This document shows, in pieces, positions 1 through 6,038 of a DNA stretch of 7,801 nt. The notes under the pieces are model-generated. The model made no database searches. It was given only the letters and a program-made list of their open reading frames with translations, and was not told the origin of the DNA. A program made the translations under genes and the position numbers. The stretch covers positions 1 through 7,801 of the forward strand of contig JAISFK010000272.1 in the NCBI GenBank assembly GCA_031263625.1, given 5' to 3'. The stretch's first letter is position 1. Each line of letters opens with the position of its first letter. Source of the stretch: Clostridiales bacterium. Its GTDB lineage: Bacteria; Bacillota; Clostridia; WRLR01.

Positions 1-1550
1 GCCTCCGCGGCAGCGCCGCTATCGGCTATATCGCCCGATCCGCCGCCCGCCTCAGCCGCCCCGCCATGCCCGGACGCGCGCCCGGCGATCAGCAGGGCGA
101 TCACGGCCACGCCCTCGTCCGCTTCCTCGGCCTCCAGCAGCCTGTCAATGATCTCCGCTTCCGCGTCGCCCGCGCCGGCGCCGACGCCCGCCGCCGCCAA
201 ATCCGACAGATCCGCCAGCGCAGCCTCCGCCGCGCCCATGGCGCCGTCGGCGCCCGCATCATCCGCAAGCCCTGCAGCGCCCATGGCATCCGCGTCTTTC
301 GCGCCCGCGCCGCCACCGATTCCATATTTTGCTCGCATGGCGTCCCGCGCGCGCGCCAGGCTCTCGAGCAGCTTCGCGCCGACCGCAACTACCTGGGCCA
401 CGGACGCCAGGCGCGGCAACCCCGCGCCGCCGCCCGCGCCAGCCGCAACCGAAACCGCGACTCCCGCGCCCGCGCGCCTGCCGTCCACGTCACCGCCCGC
501 GCCGCTATCAGCCGCACCAGCTTCGCCAGTTCCATCGCCAGCGCCCGCGCACCCGCCAGCCGCCTGACCGCCGTCCGCGCCAGCCGCAAGCGCGGCCCTC
601 TCGCGCCCGCCGCCAGCCGCAACAGCCGCGGCGCCCCTGGCCTTTGGAGCGCCCCTGCCCGCGCCCGCGTTTCCCGCGTTTATTGCGTCAACGGCCTCGC
701 GCAACTTCGCTATGTGCGCCGGCCCGGAGCCGCAGCACCCGCCTATCAGCCGCGCGCCCAGCTCGGCGAAGCCGAACGCCGCGCCGTAGTATTCGTCCAC
801 TGTCGCGCCGTAGCGCGGCTCGCCGTTCTCCATGACGGGCGCGCCCGCGTTGGGCTTGCTGCACAGCGGCACGCCGAAGCCGGCAAGCCCGCCGAACATG
901 GACAGCATCTCGCCGGGGGCCAGCCCGCAGTTCGCGCCGGCGCAGTCCACGCCGAGCGAGGCGAGCACCGCCATCGCGCTGCCCGCCGAGTCGCCCATAA
1001 CCGTTTTTCCGTTTTTTTCAAATGAAAGCGTCGCGATGATCGGCGCACCGGGCGACAGCCGCTTTGCGGCAATCACGGCCGCGCGCAGCTCGGAGAGATC
1101 GGTAAACGTTTCAAAATGCAGGATATCCGCGCCCGCCTCAAGGACGGCGCGGATCTGCTCGGAAAAGCACTCGGCGGCCTCCTCGAACGGCATGTCGCCG
1201 AACGGCGCCATCAGCCTGCCCGTCGGGCCGACGGAGGCCGCGACCAGGGCCTTCTGGCCGGCCGCCGCCTTCGCGAGCCGCACGCCCTCGCGGTTTATCT
1301 CGCCAAGCCGCTCGTACAGGCCCCACGCCTCCAGATGGTGCCGGCTGCCCTGCAGCGTGTTTGTCTGAATGACGTCGGAGCCCGCCTCGACATAAGCCCT
1401 GTGTATGGCGAGCACGTCGTCCTTGCGCGTTATGTTCCACAGGTCGGGGCACTCGCCGCCCGCAAGCCCTCTCTGCATGAGCAGGAAGCCCTTTGAGCCG
1501 TCGTAGAGCAGCACTCTCTCGGACAGGGTGTTTTTAAAGCTTGTCGTCAT
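1..1550 (-). CDS. metH: MetH-type homocysteine S-methyltransferase, N-terminal part (3' end outside window)
   Basis: This is the 5' part of a gene that stays open to the window's left edge (about 516 codons visible). Residues 1-290 form a homocysteine S-methyltransferase barrel. It has a DGSKGF segment near residue 17, QTNT at 62-65, SVGPTG at 106-111, HFETFTD at 145-151, GANCG with Cys208, and GGCCG with Cys272-Cys273. Cys208, Cys272 and Cys273 match the three zinc ligands that activate the homocysteine thiol in this family, and the spacing is right. Family knowledge: the domain accepts a methyl group from a cobalamin or folate module to make methionine in the cytoplasm. Residues 291 to about 516 are mostly Ala/Gly-rich. 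Two helix-like islands (about 376-400 and 463-490, the latter containing EIIDRLLEAEEADEG) break this up, and the latter could be the start of a cobalamin-domain cap, but that is weak. The folate and B12 modules expected of MetH would lie beyond the window. A YitJ-like fusion or another multidomain homocysteine methyltransferase is possible. The start at 1550 is required by the conserved N-terminus, yet no Shine-Dalgarno sequence precedes it. Confidence 0.85.
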   Translation of the reverse strand, partial: MTTSFKNTLSERVLLYDGSKGFLLMQRGLAGGECPDLWNITRKDDVLAIHRAYVEAGSDVIQTNTLQGSRHHLEAWGLYERLGEINREGVRLAKAAAGQKALVAASVGPTGRLMAPFGDMPFEEAAECFSEQIRAVLEAGADILHFETFTDLSELRAAVIAAKRLSPGAPIIATLSFEKNGKTVMGDSAGSAMAVLASLGVDCAGANCGLAPGEMLSMFGGLAGFGVPLCSKPNAGAPVMENGEPRYGATVDEYYGAAFGFAELGARLIGGCCGSGPAHIAKLREAVDAINAGNAGAGRGAPKARGAAAVAAGGGRERAALAAGADGGQAAGGCAGAGDGTGEAGAADSGAGGDVDGRRAGAGVAVSVAAGAGGGAGLPRLASVAQVVAVGAKLLESLARARDAMRAKYGIGGGAGAKDADAMGAAGLADDAGADGAMGAAEAALADLSDLAAAGVGAGAGDAEAEIIDRLLEAEEADEGVAVIALLIAGRASGHGGAAEAGGGSGDIADSGAAAE

Positions 1551-1635
1551 AATATCAATATGTCAATATATCTATAATCAATTCGCCAATGCCAATAAAG
1601 GGCCAATAAAGGCATCCCCTGGGCCAGTCTCTGGG
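1551..1635 (-). promoter_or_regulatory. AT-rich leader between sepF and metH, probable promoter region
   Basis: This 85-bp gap is strongly AT-rich next to the metH start, in contrast to its GC-rich surroundings. On the minus strand it contains TTGGCA and TTGGCG blocks, a TATAGA hexamer, and a duplicated 8-mer, TATTGACA followed by TATTGATA, immediately before the metH ATG. No hexamer pair has good spacing, so the exact promoter is uncertain. Nearer sepF, GCCAATAAAGG (plus strand) occurs twice in tandem at 1591-1612, with a partial third copy before it. No convincing terminator with a T-run follows sepF, so read-through from sepF into metH cannot be excluded. Confidence 0.4.
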
Positions 1636-2208
1636 CTAGTTTCTGTAGCCGCCCATGAACGACATGGAGTCCTTGTTCCTTGGATCCCCGCTCAGCTTGA
1701 CCAGGTTCACGTTGCTGGGGGCGATGCCGATCAGGCTCCTTGAGAACTTGATTATCTCGCCGTCCAGCGCGTAGACCGAGCCGCTGATGAAATCAACCGT
1801 GCGCTGGGCCAGATCCGACTCCATGCGCTCAAGGTTGATAATCACGACATGGCGCTCCTTCAGGTGGTCGCAGATCTCCTGCGCGTCCTCGTAGCGCTCC
1901 GGCTTTGCGGACACAAGCACGTAGTTGCCGTCGCTCTTCGCGCCGTGCATGTTGACGACGTTGCTCGCGCCCTTGCCGCCCATCTGCTGCGGGCCGCCGT
2001 TGACAGAACCCGCGCCGCCGGGGTTCCTGAACGGCTGATTTATGACGTTGCCCCCGCTGCTGCCATACGCTCCGTATGTGCCGTATCCGACATTCTGCAT
2101 CTCGTCATCCTCCGCCTCCGCGCCATACGCTACATCCGCGTCATCCGCATAGTCTTCGCTCGGATACACGCCGGCAAAGCTGAGAACCTTGTTCAAAAAG
2201 CCAGCCAT
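1636..2208 (-). CDS. sepF: Cell division protein SepF
   Basis: This 190-residue protein belongs to the SepF (DUF552) family. In Gram-positive bacteria SepF anchors FtsZ filaments to the membrane and aligns them at the division septum. The visible layout is typical: an N-terminal amphipathic membrane-targeting segment (MAGFLNKVLSFAGVY, residues 1-15), then an acidic and Gly/Asn/Tyr-rich linker (about 16-92), then a compact C-terminal core (about 94-175). The core contains VVIINLERM, the Gln-Arg-Thr-Val-Asp-Phe helix, and SGSVYALDG, the strand-turn region used for SepF dimerisation in studied members. The start is placed at 2208 rather than at an in-frame ATG seven codons upstream, because AAAAGGAG ends 8 nt before this ATG and the amphipathic helix then begins at residue 1. 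Upstream is yggS, the usual SepF neighbour. Downstream is metH, where YlmG, YlmH or DivIVA would be expected. Length and composition look normal, with no low-complexity GC block. Confidence 0.95.
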   Translation of the reverse strand: MAGFLNKVLSFAGVYPSEDYADDADVAYGAEAEDDEMQNVGYGTYGAYGSSGGNVINQPFRNPGGAGSVNGGPQQMGGKGASNVVNMHGAKSDGNYVLVSAKPERYEDAQEICDHLKERHVVIINLERMESDLAQRTVDFISGSVYALDGEIIKFSRSLIGIAPSNVNLVKLSGDPRNKDSMSFMGGYRN

Positions 2209-2216
2209 TTGCAATT

Positions 2217-2224
2217 CTCCTTTT
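2217..2224 (-). promoter_or_regulatory. Ribosome binding site of sepF
   Basis: The minus strand reads AAAAGGAG here, with 8 nt before the ATG at 2208. It is the strongest Shine-Dalgarno sequence in the window and decides the sepF start against the ATG at 2229. Confidence 0.85.
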
Positions 2225-2441
2225 GTCATTCGTTATTTATGCATTTGTCTTTTGCCTGCGCCCATGCCCGCGCCCGATGCCCTTGCCAAGCGCGGCGCGC
2301 GCCGCGGGCGTTGCGGGCGGCACGTTGCGGGACTCCCTGCGCGCGCCTTTGCTGCTTATTTATGTATCCGCTAATCGGCCTGCCTAATCACCATATTTTA
2401 TACTGACGAGCATTTGAATTTACCATAAACGCGAGTCAGTA

Positions 2442-2502
2442 ATACTCGTTTCCTCTGTCCGACCGCAAATTGCGGTCGGAATTCCCAATCGAACACGAGT
2501 AT
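2442..2502. repeat. Nested inverted repeat downstream of yggS
   Basis: The inner hairpin is at 2458-2480: TCCGACCGCAA and TTGCGGTCGGA form a perfect 11-bp stem around a single A (effectively a 3-5 nt loop). An outer pair, ATACTCGT at 2442-2449 and ACGAGTAT at 2495-2502, encloses it with an 8-bp stem. Neither strand has a T-run after the inner stem, so it is not a standard intrinsic terminator for yggS. It could act as a leader or attenuator structure for sepF, an mRNA-stabilising 3' element, or a protein-binding palindrome. Confidence 0.6.
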
Positions 2503-2503
2503 A
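2498..2503 (-). promoter_or_regulatory. Candidate -10 hexamer for sepF
   Basis: The minus strand reads TATACT, preceded at 17 nt by the poor -35 match TCGCCA, which overlaps the yggS stop region. The hexamer overlaps the outer arm of the nested inverted repeat. A transcript from here would carry the inner hairpin in a ~290-nt sepF leader. The weak -35 makes this tentative. Confidence 0.3.
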
Positions 2504-2528
2504 ACATTATTTTAGCATTTTGGCGACT

Positions 2529-3440
2529 TCAGCGGCGCCCGAACAGCAGCGTCCCTATCCTTACCATGTTGGCGCCTTCTTCGATGGCCACCTCAAAATC
2601 GTTGCTCATGCCCATCGAAAGTATGCGCATATCCACATTATCCATTTTTTTGTCTTTTATGTCAATATAAAATTTAAACAATTCGCGAAACACCTGCCTG
2701 TTCTCCTCCGGATCCTCCACGAGGGGGGCGACGGTCATGAGCCCGCGAACGCGCAGGTTCGGGAGCTTGGCGACCTCGCTGGCCGCCTCCGCCGTGTCCT
2801 CCGGGAAAAAACCGAACTTGCTGGCCTCCCGCGCGATGTTCGACTGTATCAGGACGTCGGCGCGGGCGCCGAGCTTTTCCGCCCATTTCTGCAGCTCCAG
2901 CGCGACGGCCATCCTGTCAACCGAATGGATCAGCGCAGTCCTCCCGACCACCTGCCTGGCCTTGTTCGTCTGGAGATGGCCCACCAGGTGCCATCGGACG
3001 CCGAGCCCGCCGCATTCCGGCGACGCCTGCTTTTCCAGAAGCTCCTGGACCCTGTTTTCGGCAAAATCCTCCACGCCGAGCCTGTGCGCTTCCGCGATCG
3101 CGGAGGGCGGCTTCGTCTTGGACACGGCTAAAATCGTGATGTCGCCCGCCCGCCTGCCCGCCCTTTCGGCCGCCGCGCGCACCCTGCGCCTGACCGCTTC
3201 CAGGCTCGCGGCTATGCCTGTGCCGGCGGGCTCGCCCGCGCCCTGCGCCTGATCCGCGCCCTGCGCCGAATCTGCCGAGCCTGCCGAGGCTGGCGCGCCC
3301 GCACTCTGGGCCGGAGCCGCCGCCTCTGCCCAGCTCGCCGCGCCCGCCTGCCCGCTCGCCCGCCCACATGCCTGCCCGCCCGCCTGCCTGGCGTCGCCGG
3401 AACCTTGCGCCCCGCCGCCCGACCGCGTTTCGTCGCTCAT
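2529..3440 (-). CDS. yggS: YggS/YlmE family PLP-binding protein (PLP homeostasis)
   Basis: This 303-residue protein has a full YggS (PROSC/PLPBP) alanine-racemase-like barrel from about residue 77 to the end. It binds pyridoxal 5'-phosphate and is thought to buffer its supply rather than catalyse a reaction. Signatures in order: ILAVSKTKP with the expected PLP lysine K108, FAENRVQE at 126-133, WHLVGHLQTNK at 150-160, LIQSNIAREASKFGF at 197-211, RGLMTVAP at 232-239, and LSMGMSNDFEVAIEEG followed by VRIGTLLFG at the C-terminus (phosphate-binding region). The family is normally about 220-235 residues. Here residues 1-76 are an added Ala/Gly/Ser/Gln-rich, probably disordered tail. The start at 3440 overlaps the stop of the preceding gene as ATGA, which points to translational coupling and supports the long tail. 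An internal GTG or TTG nearer residue 77 is the alternative start. sepF downstream fits the ylmE-sepF pairing known in Gram-positive bacteria. Confidence 0.93.
   Translation of the reverse strand: MSDETRSGGGAQGSGDARQAGGQACGRASGQAGAASWAEAAAPAQSAGAPASAGSADSAQGADQAQGAGEPAGTGIAASLEAVRRRVRAAAERAGRRAGDITILAVSKTKPPSAIAEAHRLGVEDFAENRVQELLEKQASPECGGLGVRWHLVGHLQTNKARQVVGRTALIHSVDRMAVALELQKWAEKLGARADVLIQSNIAREASKFGFFPEDTAEAASEVAKLPNLRVRGLMTVAPLVEDPEENRQVFRELFKFYIDIKDKKMDNVDMRILSMGMSNDFEVAIEEGANMVRIGTLLFGRR
3213..3440 (-). other. Low-complexity N-terminal extension of YggS
   Basis: Codons 1-76 of yggS encode a tail made almost only of Ala, Gly, Ser, Gln, Pro and a few acidic or basic residues, with degenerate repeats such as SAQGADQAQGAGEPAG. 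It is absent from typical YggS proteins. It shares its GC-rich composition with the added blocks in the neighbouring genes. Confidence 0.7.
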
Positions 3441-5890
3441 TTTATCAGCACCATCCCTTCCTCAATGTTGGCCGTGTCGCGCACATACGTGTCGTACAGG
3501 CTGACGCGGCCGCTGCCGTCGTCGGCGCCCTCGCCCTCTATGATGGCGTAGACGTCGTTCGCCGCCAGAATCCTCACCTTCCTGATGCTGGCGTTGTTCG
3601 CCTTCAGCAGCACGACGCTCGCGAAGTCGGCGCCCGGCTCGTAGTCTTTAAGGCACTTGACGGGGATTTTGAGCCCCTCCTGGTATTTCTCGATCACGTC
3701 GATGTTCACGACGCGGGCGTTGATGAAGTCAAACAGGTATTTTTTGAGCTTGAACACGGCAAACTCGGTATGCTCGCCGCCCCGGCAGTACACGGCCTCC
3801 GCGCTTTCAAACTCCCTGGACGGGCCGTTTATGCGGATCCTGACCTTGTCGCCCGGATTCAGCGCGATATTCATCTCCTCCGGCAGGCTGGCGCAGATAT
3901 AGAAGTAGTTGTTGCGCACGACCTTGGCAAACGGCGCGCCCGCCGCGACGGCGATGCCGCCGTCCGCGTGCTCCGGCGCCCTGAACTCCGGCTTCCTGGC
4001 GGCGGCGAGGATGGCCTCGAACCGCTCCGGCGCGATGTTCGGAATATTGTCGTAGGCCAGCTCCGCCTCCAGGCTGTCAAGCGTGTACGAAACATGGCCC
4101 GGATACGGCGAATGGACGTCCTCGCTCACCTTGAGCACCTGCTCCTCGATGGCGCGCTTCTCGCCTTTCAGCTGGTTGACATACGGGTCGTCCGTGTCCA
4201 GCGCGCTGTACGCCTCGGCCTTTTTGGCGACGAGGCCGTTTATCTCCTTCGTCTGCAGCGCCGCGAGGTACAGGCTGTTTCTGTTCAGGCTGGGTATCAT
4301 CTTGCGGACGACGTCGTCTATGTCCTTTTCTATGGCCTGCATGTCCTGGGAGAGAACGGCGCCCGCGTCCAGCCGCGCGTACTGGCTCTCCAGTATGGCC
4401 TTGTCTATTTTCTTCAGCTCGTCCATCAGCTCGACGGACGCCCTGCTGTACACGGTCGCCACCTTCGCGTTGCCCGCCACGCGCTCGCCCTCGCCCGCGG
4501 ACGGGATGGATATGCCGTCGGACTGCGGGCTTATCAGGAACTCGTCCCTGACGACGACGGCGTCGAGGTTGACGGACTGAATCAACTCGCCGTTCCTCAG
4601 AATGTCCGTGGACACGTTGTTGTTGCTGAGCCAGTTGAACGTGGACGGGATGTATACGAGCAGGAAGAGCGAGGCCGCGATCGCTATTTTGGAGTTTCTC
4701 CGAAAGCGCGGGTTGCCGCCGAAACGGCCGGCGGCGGCGCCGGGGCTGGAGCTAAAGCTGGAGCCGAGGGCGGAGCCGGGGGCAGATCCGAGGGCGGATC
4801 CGGGGGCTGTGGCAAGGCCGAAGCCGGCGCCGCCGCCGGGGCGGTGGACGGGAGCGAATCCCGCTACGGAGCCAGTTCTGGCGACGGAGCTAAAGCCGGC
4901 AGCAGTGCCGGAGCGGGCGGCGGGGCCAAAACCGACGGTGGAACCGGGGCGCGCGGAGGGGCCGGGGCGCACGACTGCGGGAAGGCCGCTGCCGTTTGCG
5001 CTTAGGCGGCGGGCAGGGCTGCCGTTTGCGCTTAGGCGGCGGGCAGGGCTGCCGCTGCGCTCGATTGCGAGGGGGCCGCCGGCGCTTCGGCGGGCGTCGT
5101 CGCTCCGGCGAGTTCCGTCGCTCCGGCTCGCGCGGGGGGATCCGCCTGCCGCGTCGCGGCGGGCCGGGCCAGCGCCTGGGCGCACAGCCGCAGAAGGGCC
5201 GCCGCGCGAGCCTGGGCGGGCGTCGCCGCTTGCGTCCGAGCGGGCAACGCCGCCGCGCATGGCTGCCGGGGGGGCGCCAGCGCTCCGACGGTCGGCCAAG
5301 GCGGGACGGGCACCGGAGTTGCCGCCGCCAAAATCGGCGCCGCGCACGGGGCGGCCTGCGCGCGGGGAGGCACCTGCCGCATCGCGGCGGGCCGGGCCAG
5401 CGCCTGGGCGCGTAGCCGCAGAAAGGCCGCCGCGCGAGCCTGGGCGGGCGTCGCCGCTTGCGCCCGATCGGGCAACGCCGCCGCGCACGGCCGCCGGGGG
5501 GGCGCCAGCGCTCCGACGGTCGGCCGAGGCGGGACGGGCACCGAAGTTGCCGCCGCCAAAATCGGCGCCGCGCACGGGGCGGCTCGCGCGGGGGGATCCA
5601 CCTGCCGCGTCGCGGCGGGCCGGGCCAGCGCCTGGGCGCACAGCCGCAGAAGGGCCGCCGCGTGAGCCTGGGCGGGCGTCGCCGCTTGCGCCCGTTCGGG
5701 CAACACCGCCACGACCGGCGCCCGCGCCATGGCCAGTGCGCCCAGAGTAGGCGCCGCCGCTGCCAGCGCCCACGTGCCCGCTTCTGCCCGTCTCCGCGCC
5801 CACGCGCCCGCGCACCGCTCCGGCCGCGCCGCTGCCGCCTCCCGCCGCCGCTGCCATGCCCCTGCCTCTCATGTCTTTGCCGTTTGCCAT
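3437..5890 (-). CDS. HlyD-like single-pass membrane protein with a ~396-residue repeat-rich N-terminal extension
   Basis: This 817-residue protein has three parts. Residues 1-396 are Arg/Gly/Ala/Pro/Ser-rich and built from internal repeats. Residues 401-418 (KIAIAASLFLLVYIPSTFNW region) are a probable transmembrane segment preceded by basic RFRRNSK, implying a cytoplasmic N-terminus. Residues 419-817 are an extracytoplasmic region with normal composition. The first part of that region resembles a HlyD/membrane-fusion adaptor: a short barrel-like strand region (430-480) with VVVRDEFLISPQSDG, a helical region with charged heptad-like segments (485-530, 572-594), and a returning beta-rich region with LNPGDKVRIRING at 677-689. 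Such HlyD-like proteins occur beside yggS-sepF in some Clostridia, but their role is unknown to me. The start at 5890 has GGAG 7 nt upstream. An in-frame ATG at 6142 would overlap ynbB by about 100 bp and is disfavoured. The end overlaps yggS by ATGA. The extension is probably translated, since all its repeat periods are multiples of three and in frame. No transporter ATPase or permease gene is adjacent. Confidence 0.75.
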   Translation of the reverse strand: MANGKDMRGRGMAAAAGGGSGAAGAVRGRVGAETGRSGHVGAGSGGAYSGRTGHGAGAGRGGVARTGASGDARPGSRGGPSAAVRPGAGPARRDAAGGSPRASRPVRGADFGGGNFGARPASADRRSAGAPPAAVRGGVARSGASGDARPGSRGGLSAATRPGAGPARRDAAGASPRAGRPVRGADFGGGNSGARPALADRRSAGAPPAAMRGGVARSDASGDARPGSRGGPSAAVRPGAGPARRDAAGGSPRASRSDGTRRSDDARRSAGGPLAIERSGSPARRLSANGSPARRLSANGSGLPAVVRPGPSARPGSTVGFGPAARSGTAAGFSSVARTGSVAGFAPVHRPGGGAGFGLATAPGSALGSAPGSALGSSFSSSPGAAAGRFGGNPRFRRNSKIAIAASLFLLVYIPSTFNWLSNNNVSTDILRNGELIQSVNLDAVVVRDEFLISPQSDGISIPSAGEGERVAGNAKVATVYSRASVELMDELKKIDKAILESQYARLDAGAVLSQDMQAIEKDIDDVVRKMIPSLNRNSLYLAALQTKEINGLVAKKAEAYSALDTDDPYVNQLKGEKRAIEEQVLKVSEDVHSPYPGHVSYTLDSLEAELAYDNIPNIAPERFEAILAAARKPEFRAPEHADGGIAVAAGAPFAKVVRNNYFYICASLPEEMNIALNPGDKVRIRINGPSREFESAEAVYCRGGEHTEFAVFKLKKYLFDFINARVVNIDVIEKYQEGLKIPVKCLKDYEPGADFASVVLLKANNASIRKVRILAANDVYAIIEGEGADDGSGRVSLYDTYVRDTANIEEGMVLIK
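4760..4807 (-). repeat. Two copies of an 8-residue (24-bp) unit
   Basis: Residues 362-377 read APGSALGS twice. The DNA copies differ at a few positions (plus-strand GAGCC in one, GATCC in the other), so this duplication is older than the exact 30-bp one. Confidence 0.75.
4811..4954 (-). repeat. Four degenerate copies of a 12-residue (36-bp) unit
   Basis: Protein residues 313-360 align as four consecutive 12-residue units of the form (A/H)-R-x-G-x-x-x-G-F-x-x-x: ARPGSTVGFGPA, ARSGTAAGFSSV, ARTGSVAGFAPV and HRPGGGAGFGLA. Arg2, Gly4, Gly8 and Phe9 are kept in all four. This regular basic and aromatic spacing looks more constrained than the 76-residue repeats. Confidence 0.8.
4991..5050 (-). repeat. 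Exact 30-bp tandem duplication (10-residue unit)
   Basis: Positions 4991-5020 and 5021-5050 are identical, with a few matching bases on each side. They encode SPARRLSANG twice (residues 281-300). The lack of any difference implies a very recent slippage or duplication event, or an assembly artefact in a repetitive GC-rich stretch. Confidence 0.95.
5123..5707 (-). repeat. 228-bp tandem repeat, about 2.6 copies (76-residue unit)
   Basis: Units lie at 5480-5707, 5252-5479 and, partially, 5123-5251 (protein residues 62-137, 138-213 and 214-256). The 10-mer GCCGGGCCAG (plus strand) recurs at 5163, 5391 and 5619, exactly 228 bp apart. Each unit begins GVAR(T/S), contains DARPGSRGG, AGPARRDAAG and RGADFGGGN, and ends at a VRGG or MRGG junction. 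Comparing units 1 and 2, replacement changes (T/S, P/L, V/T, S/L, F/S, V/M) outnumber silent ones, which suggests relaxed constraint on a disordered segment after recent duplication. Confidence 0.92.
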
Positions 5891-5897
5891 TATGGCG

Positions 5898-5903
5898 CTC
5901 CGT
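5898..5903 (-). promoter_or_regulatory. Ribosome binding site of the HlyD-like gene
   Basis: The minus strand reads ACGGAG, with the GGAG core 7 nt before the ATG at 5890. This supports the 817-residue start. The 148 bp between here and the ynbB stop contain no convincing promoter or terminator, so co-transcription with ynbB is likely. Confidence 0.55.
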
Positions 5904-6038
5904 ATCGTTAGTCCAATGCCCGGCTGGCTTTCGCAGTCCGCAGGCAGGCATCCGCCGCCAGCCGCCGGCCTCGCGCTTGCCTGTCTGCCAGCGCCCGCCG
6001 TTCCCCGCGCCGGCCCATCGCCCGCCGTCTCCGCCGCA

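Larger units (their letters stand above)
2209..2528. other. Long intergenic region between yggS and sepF, with a GC-only island
   Basis: No gene is supported in these 320 bp. From the sepF side it holds the sepF ribosome binding site, an AT-rich stretch, then a block of about 95 bp (2255-2348) that is almost entirely G and C. That block includes the perfect 16-bp palindrome CGCGGCGCGCGCCGCG at 2291-2306. Next comes a second AT-rich stretch (2349-2528) carrying a nested inverted repeat. A further 7-bp inverted pair, TACTGAC at 2401-2407 and GTCAGTA at 2435-2441, lies in between. A minus-strand GTG-initiated frame of about 27 codons crosses the GC island but has no ribosome binding site and is not called. 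The length is unusual, because yggS and sepF are typically close together. Confidence 0.6.

Noticed and set aside
66..1025. Long plus-strand open frame opposite metH
   Set aside because: The opposite strand carries a conserved methyltransferase with intact zinc ligands. The plus-strand product is Arg/Ala-rich noise of the kind GC-rich codons produce.
2209..2345. Small leader peptide upstream of sepF
   Set aside because: A GTG-initiated frame of about 27 codons exists, but its ribosome binding site is absent and its composition is just that of the GC island.
2458..2480. Standard intrinsic terminator after yggS
   Set aside because: The stem is strong but neither strand has a T-run after it, so it is reported as a nested inverted repeat instead.
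2490..2503. LexA (SOS) box, suggested by GAACAC near CGAGT
   Set aside because: Only one half-site resembles the Gram-positive consensus; the second half is missing.
3368..5005. 545-codon plus-strand open frame opposite the HlyD-like gene and the yggS start
   Set aside because: It lies antisense to a region with a clear transmembrane segment and normal codon pattern, ends inside the repeat array, has no recognisable motif and no ribosome binding site.
4988..5707. CRISPR array
   Set aside because: The repeats are contiguous without unique spacers, have different unit lengths and lie in frame inside a coding sequence.
4602..5750. Plus-strand frame with an Arg/Pro/Ala repeat protein
   Set aside because: The repeats are read in frame on both strands because their periods are multiples of three, but only the minus frame continues into a recognisable membrane protein.
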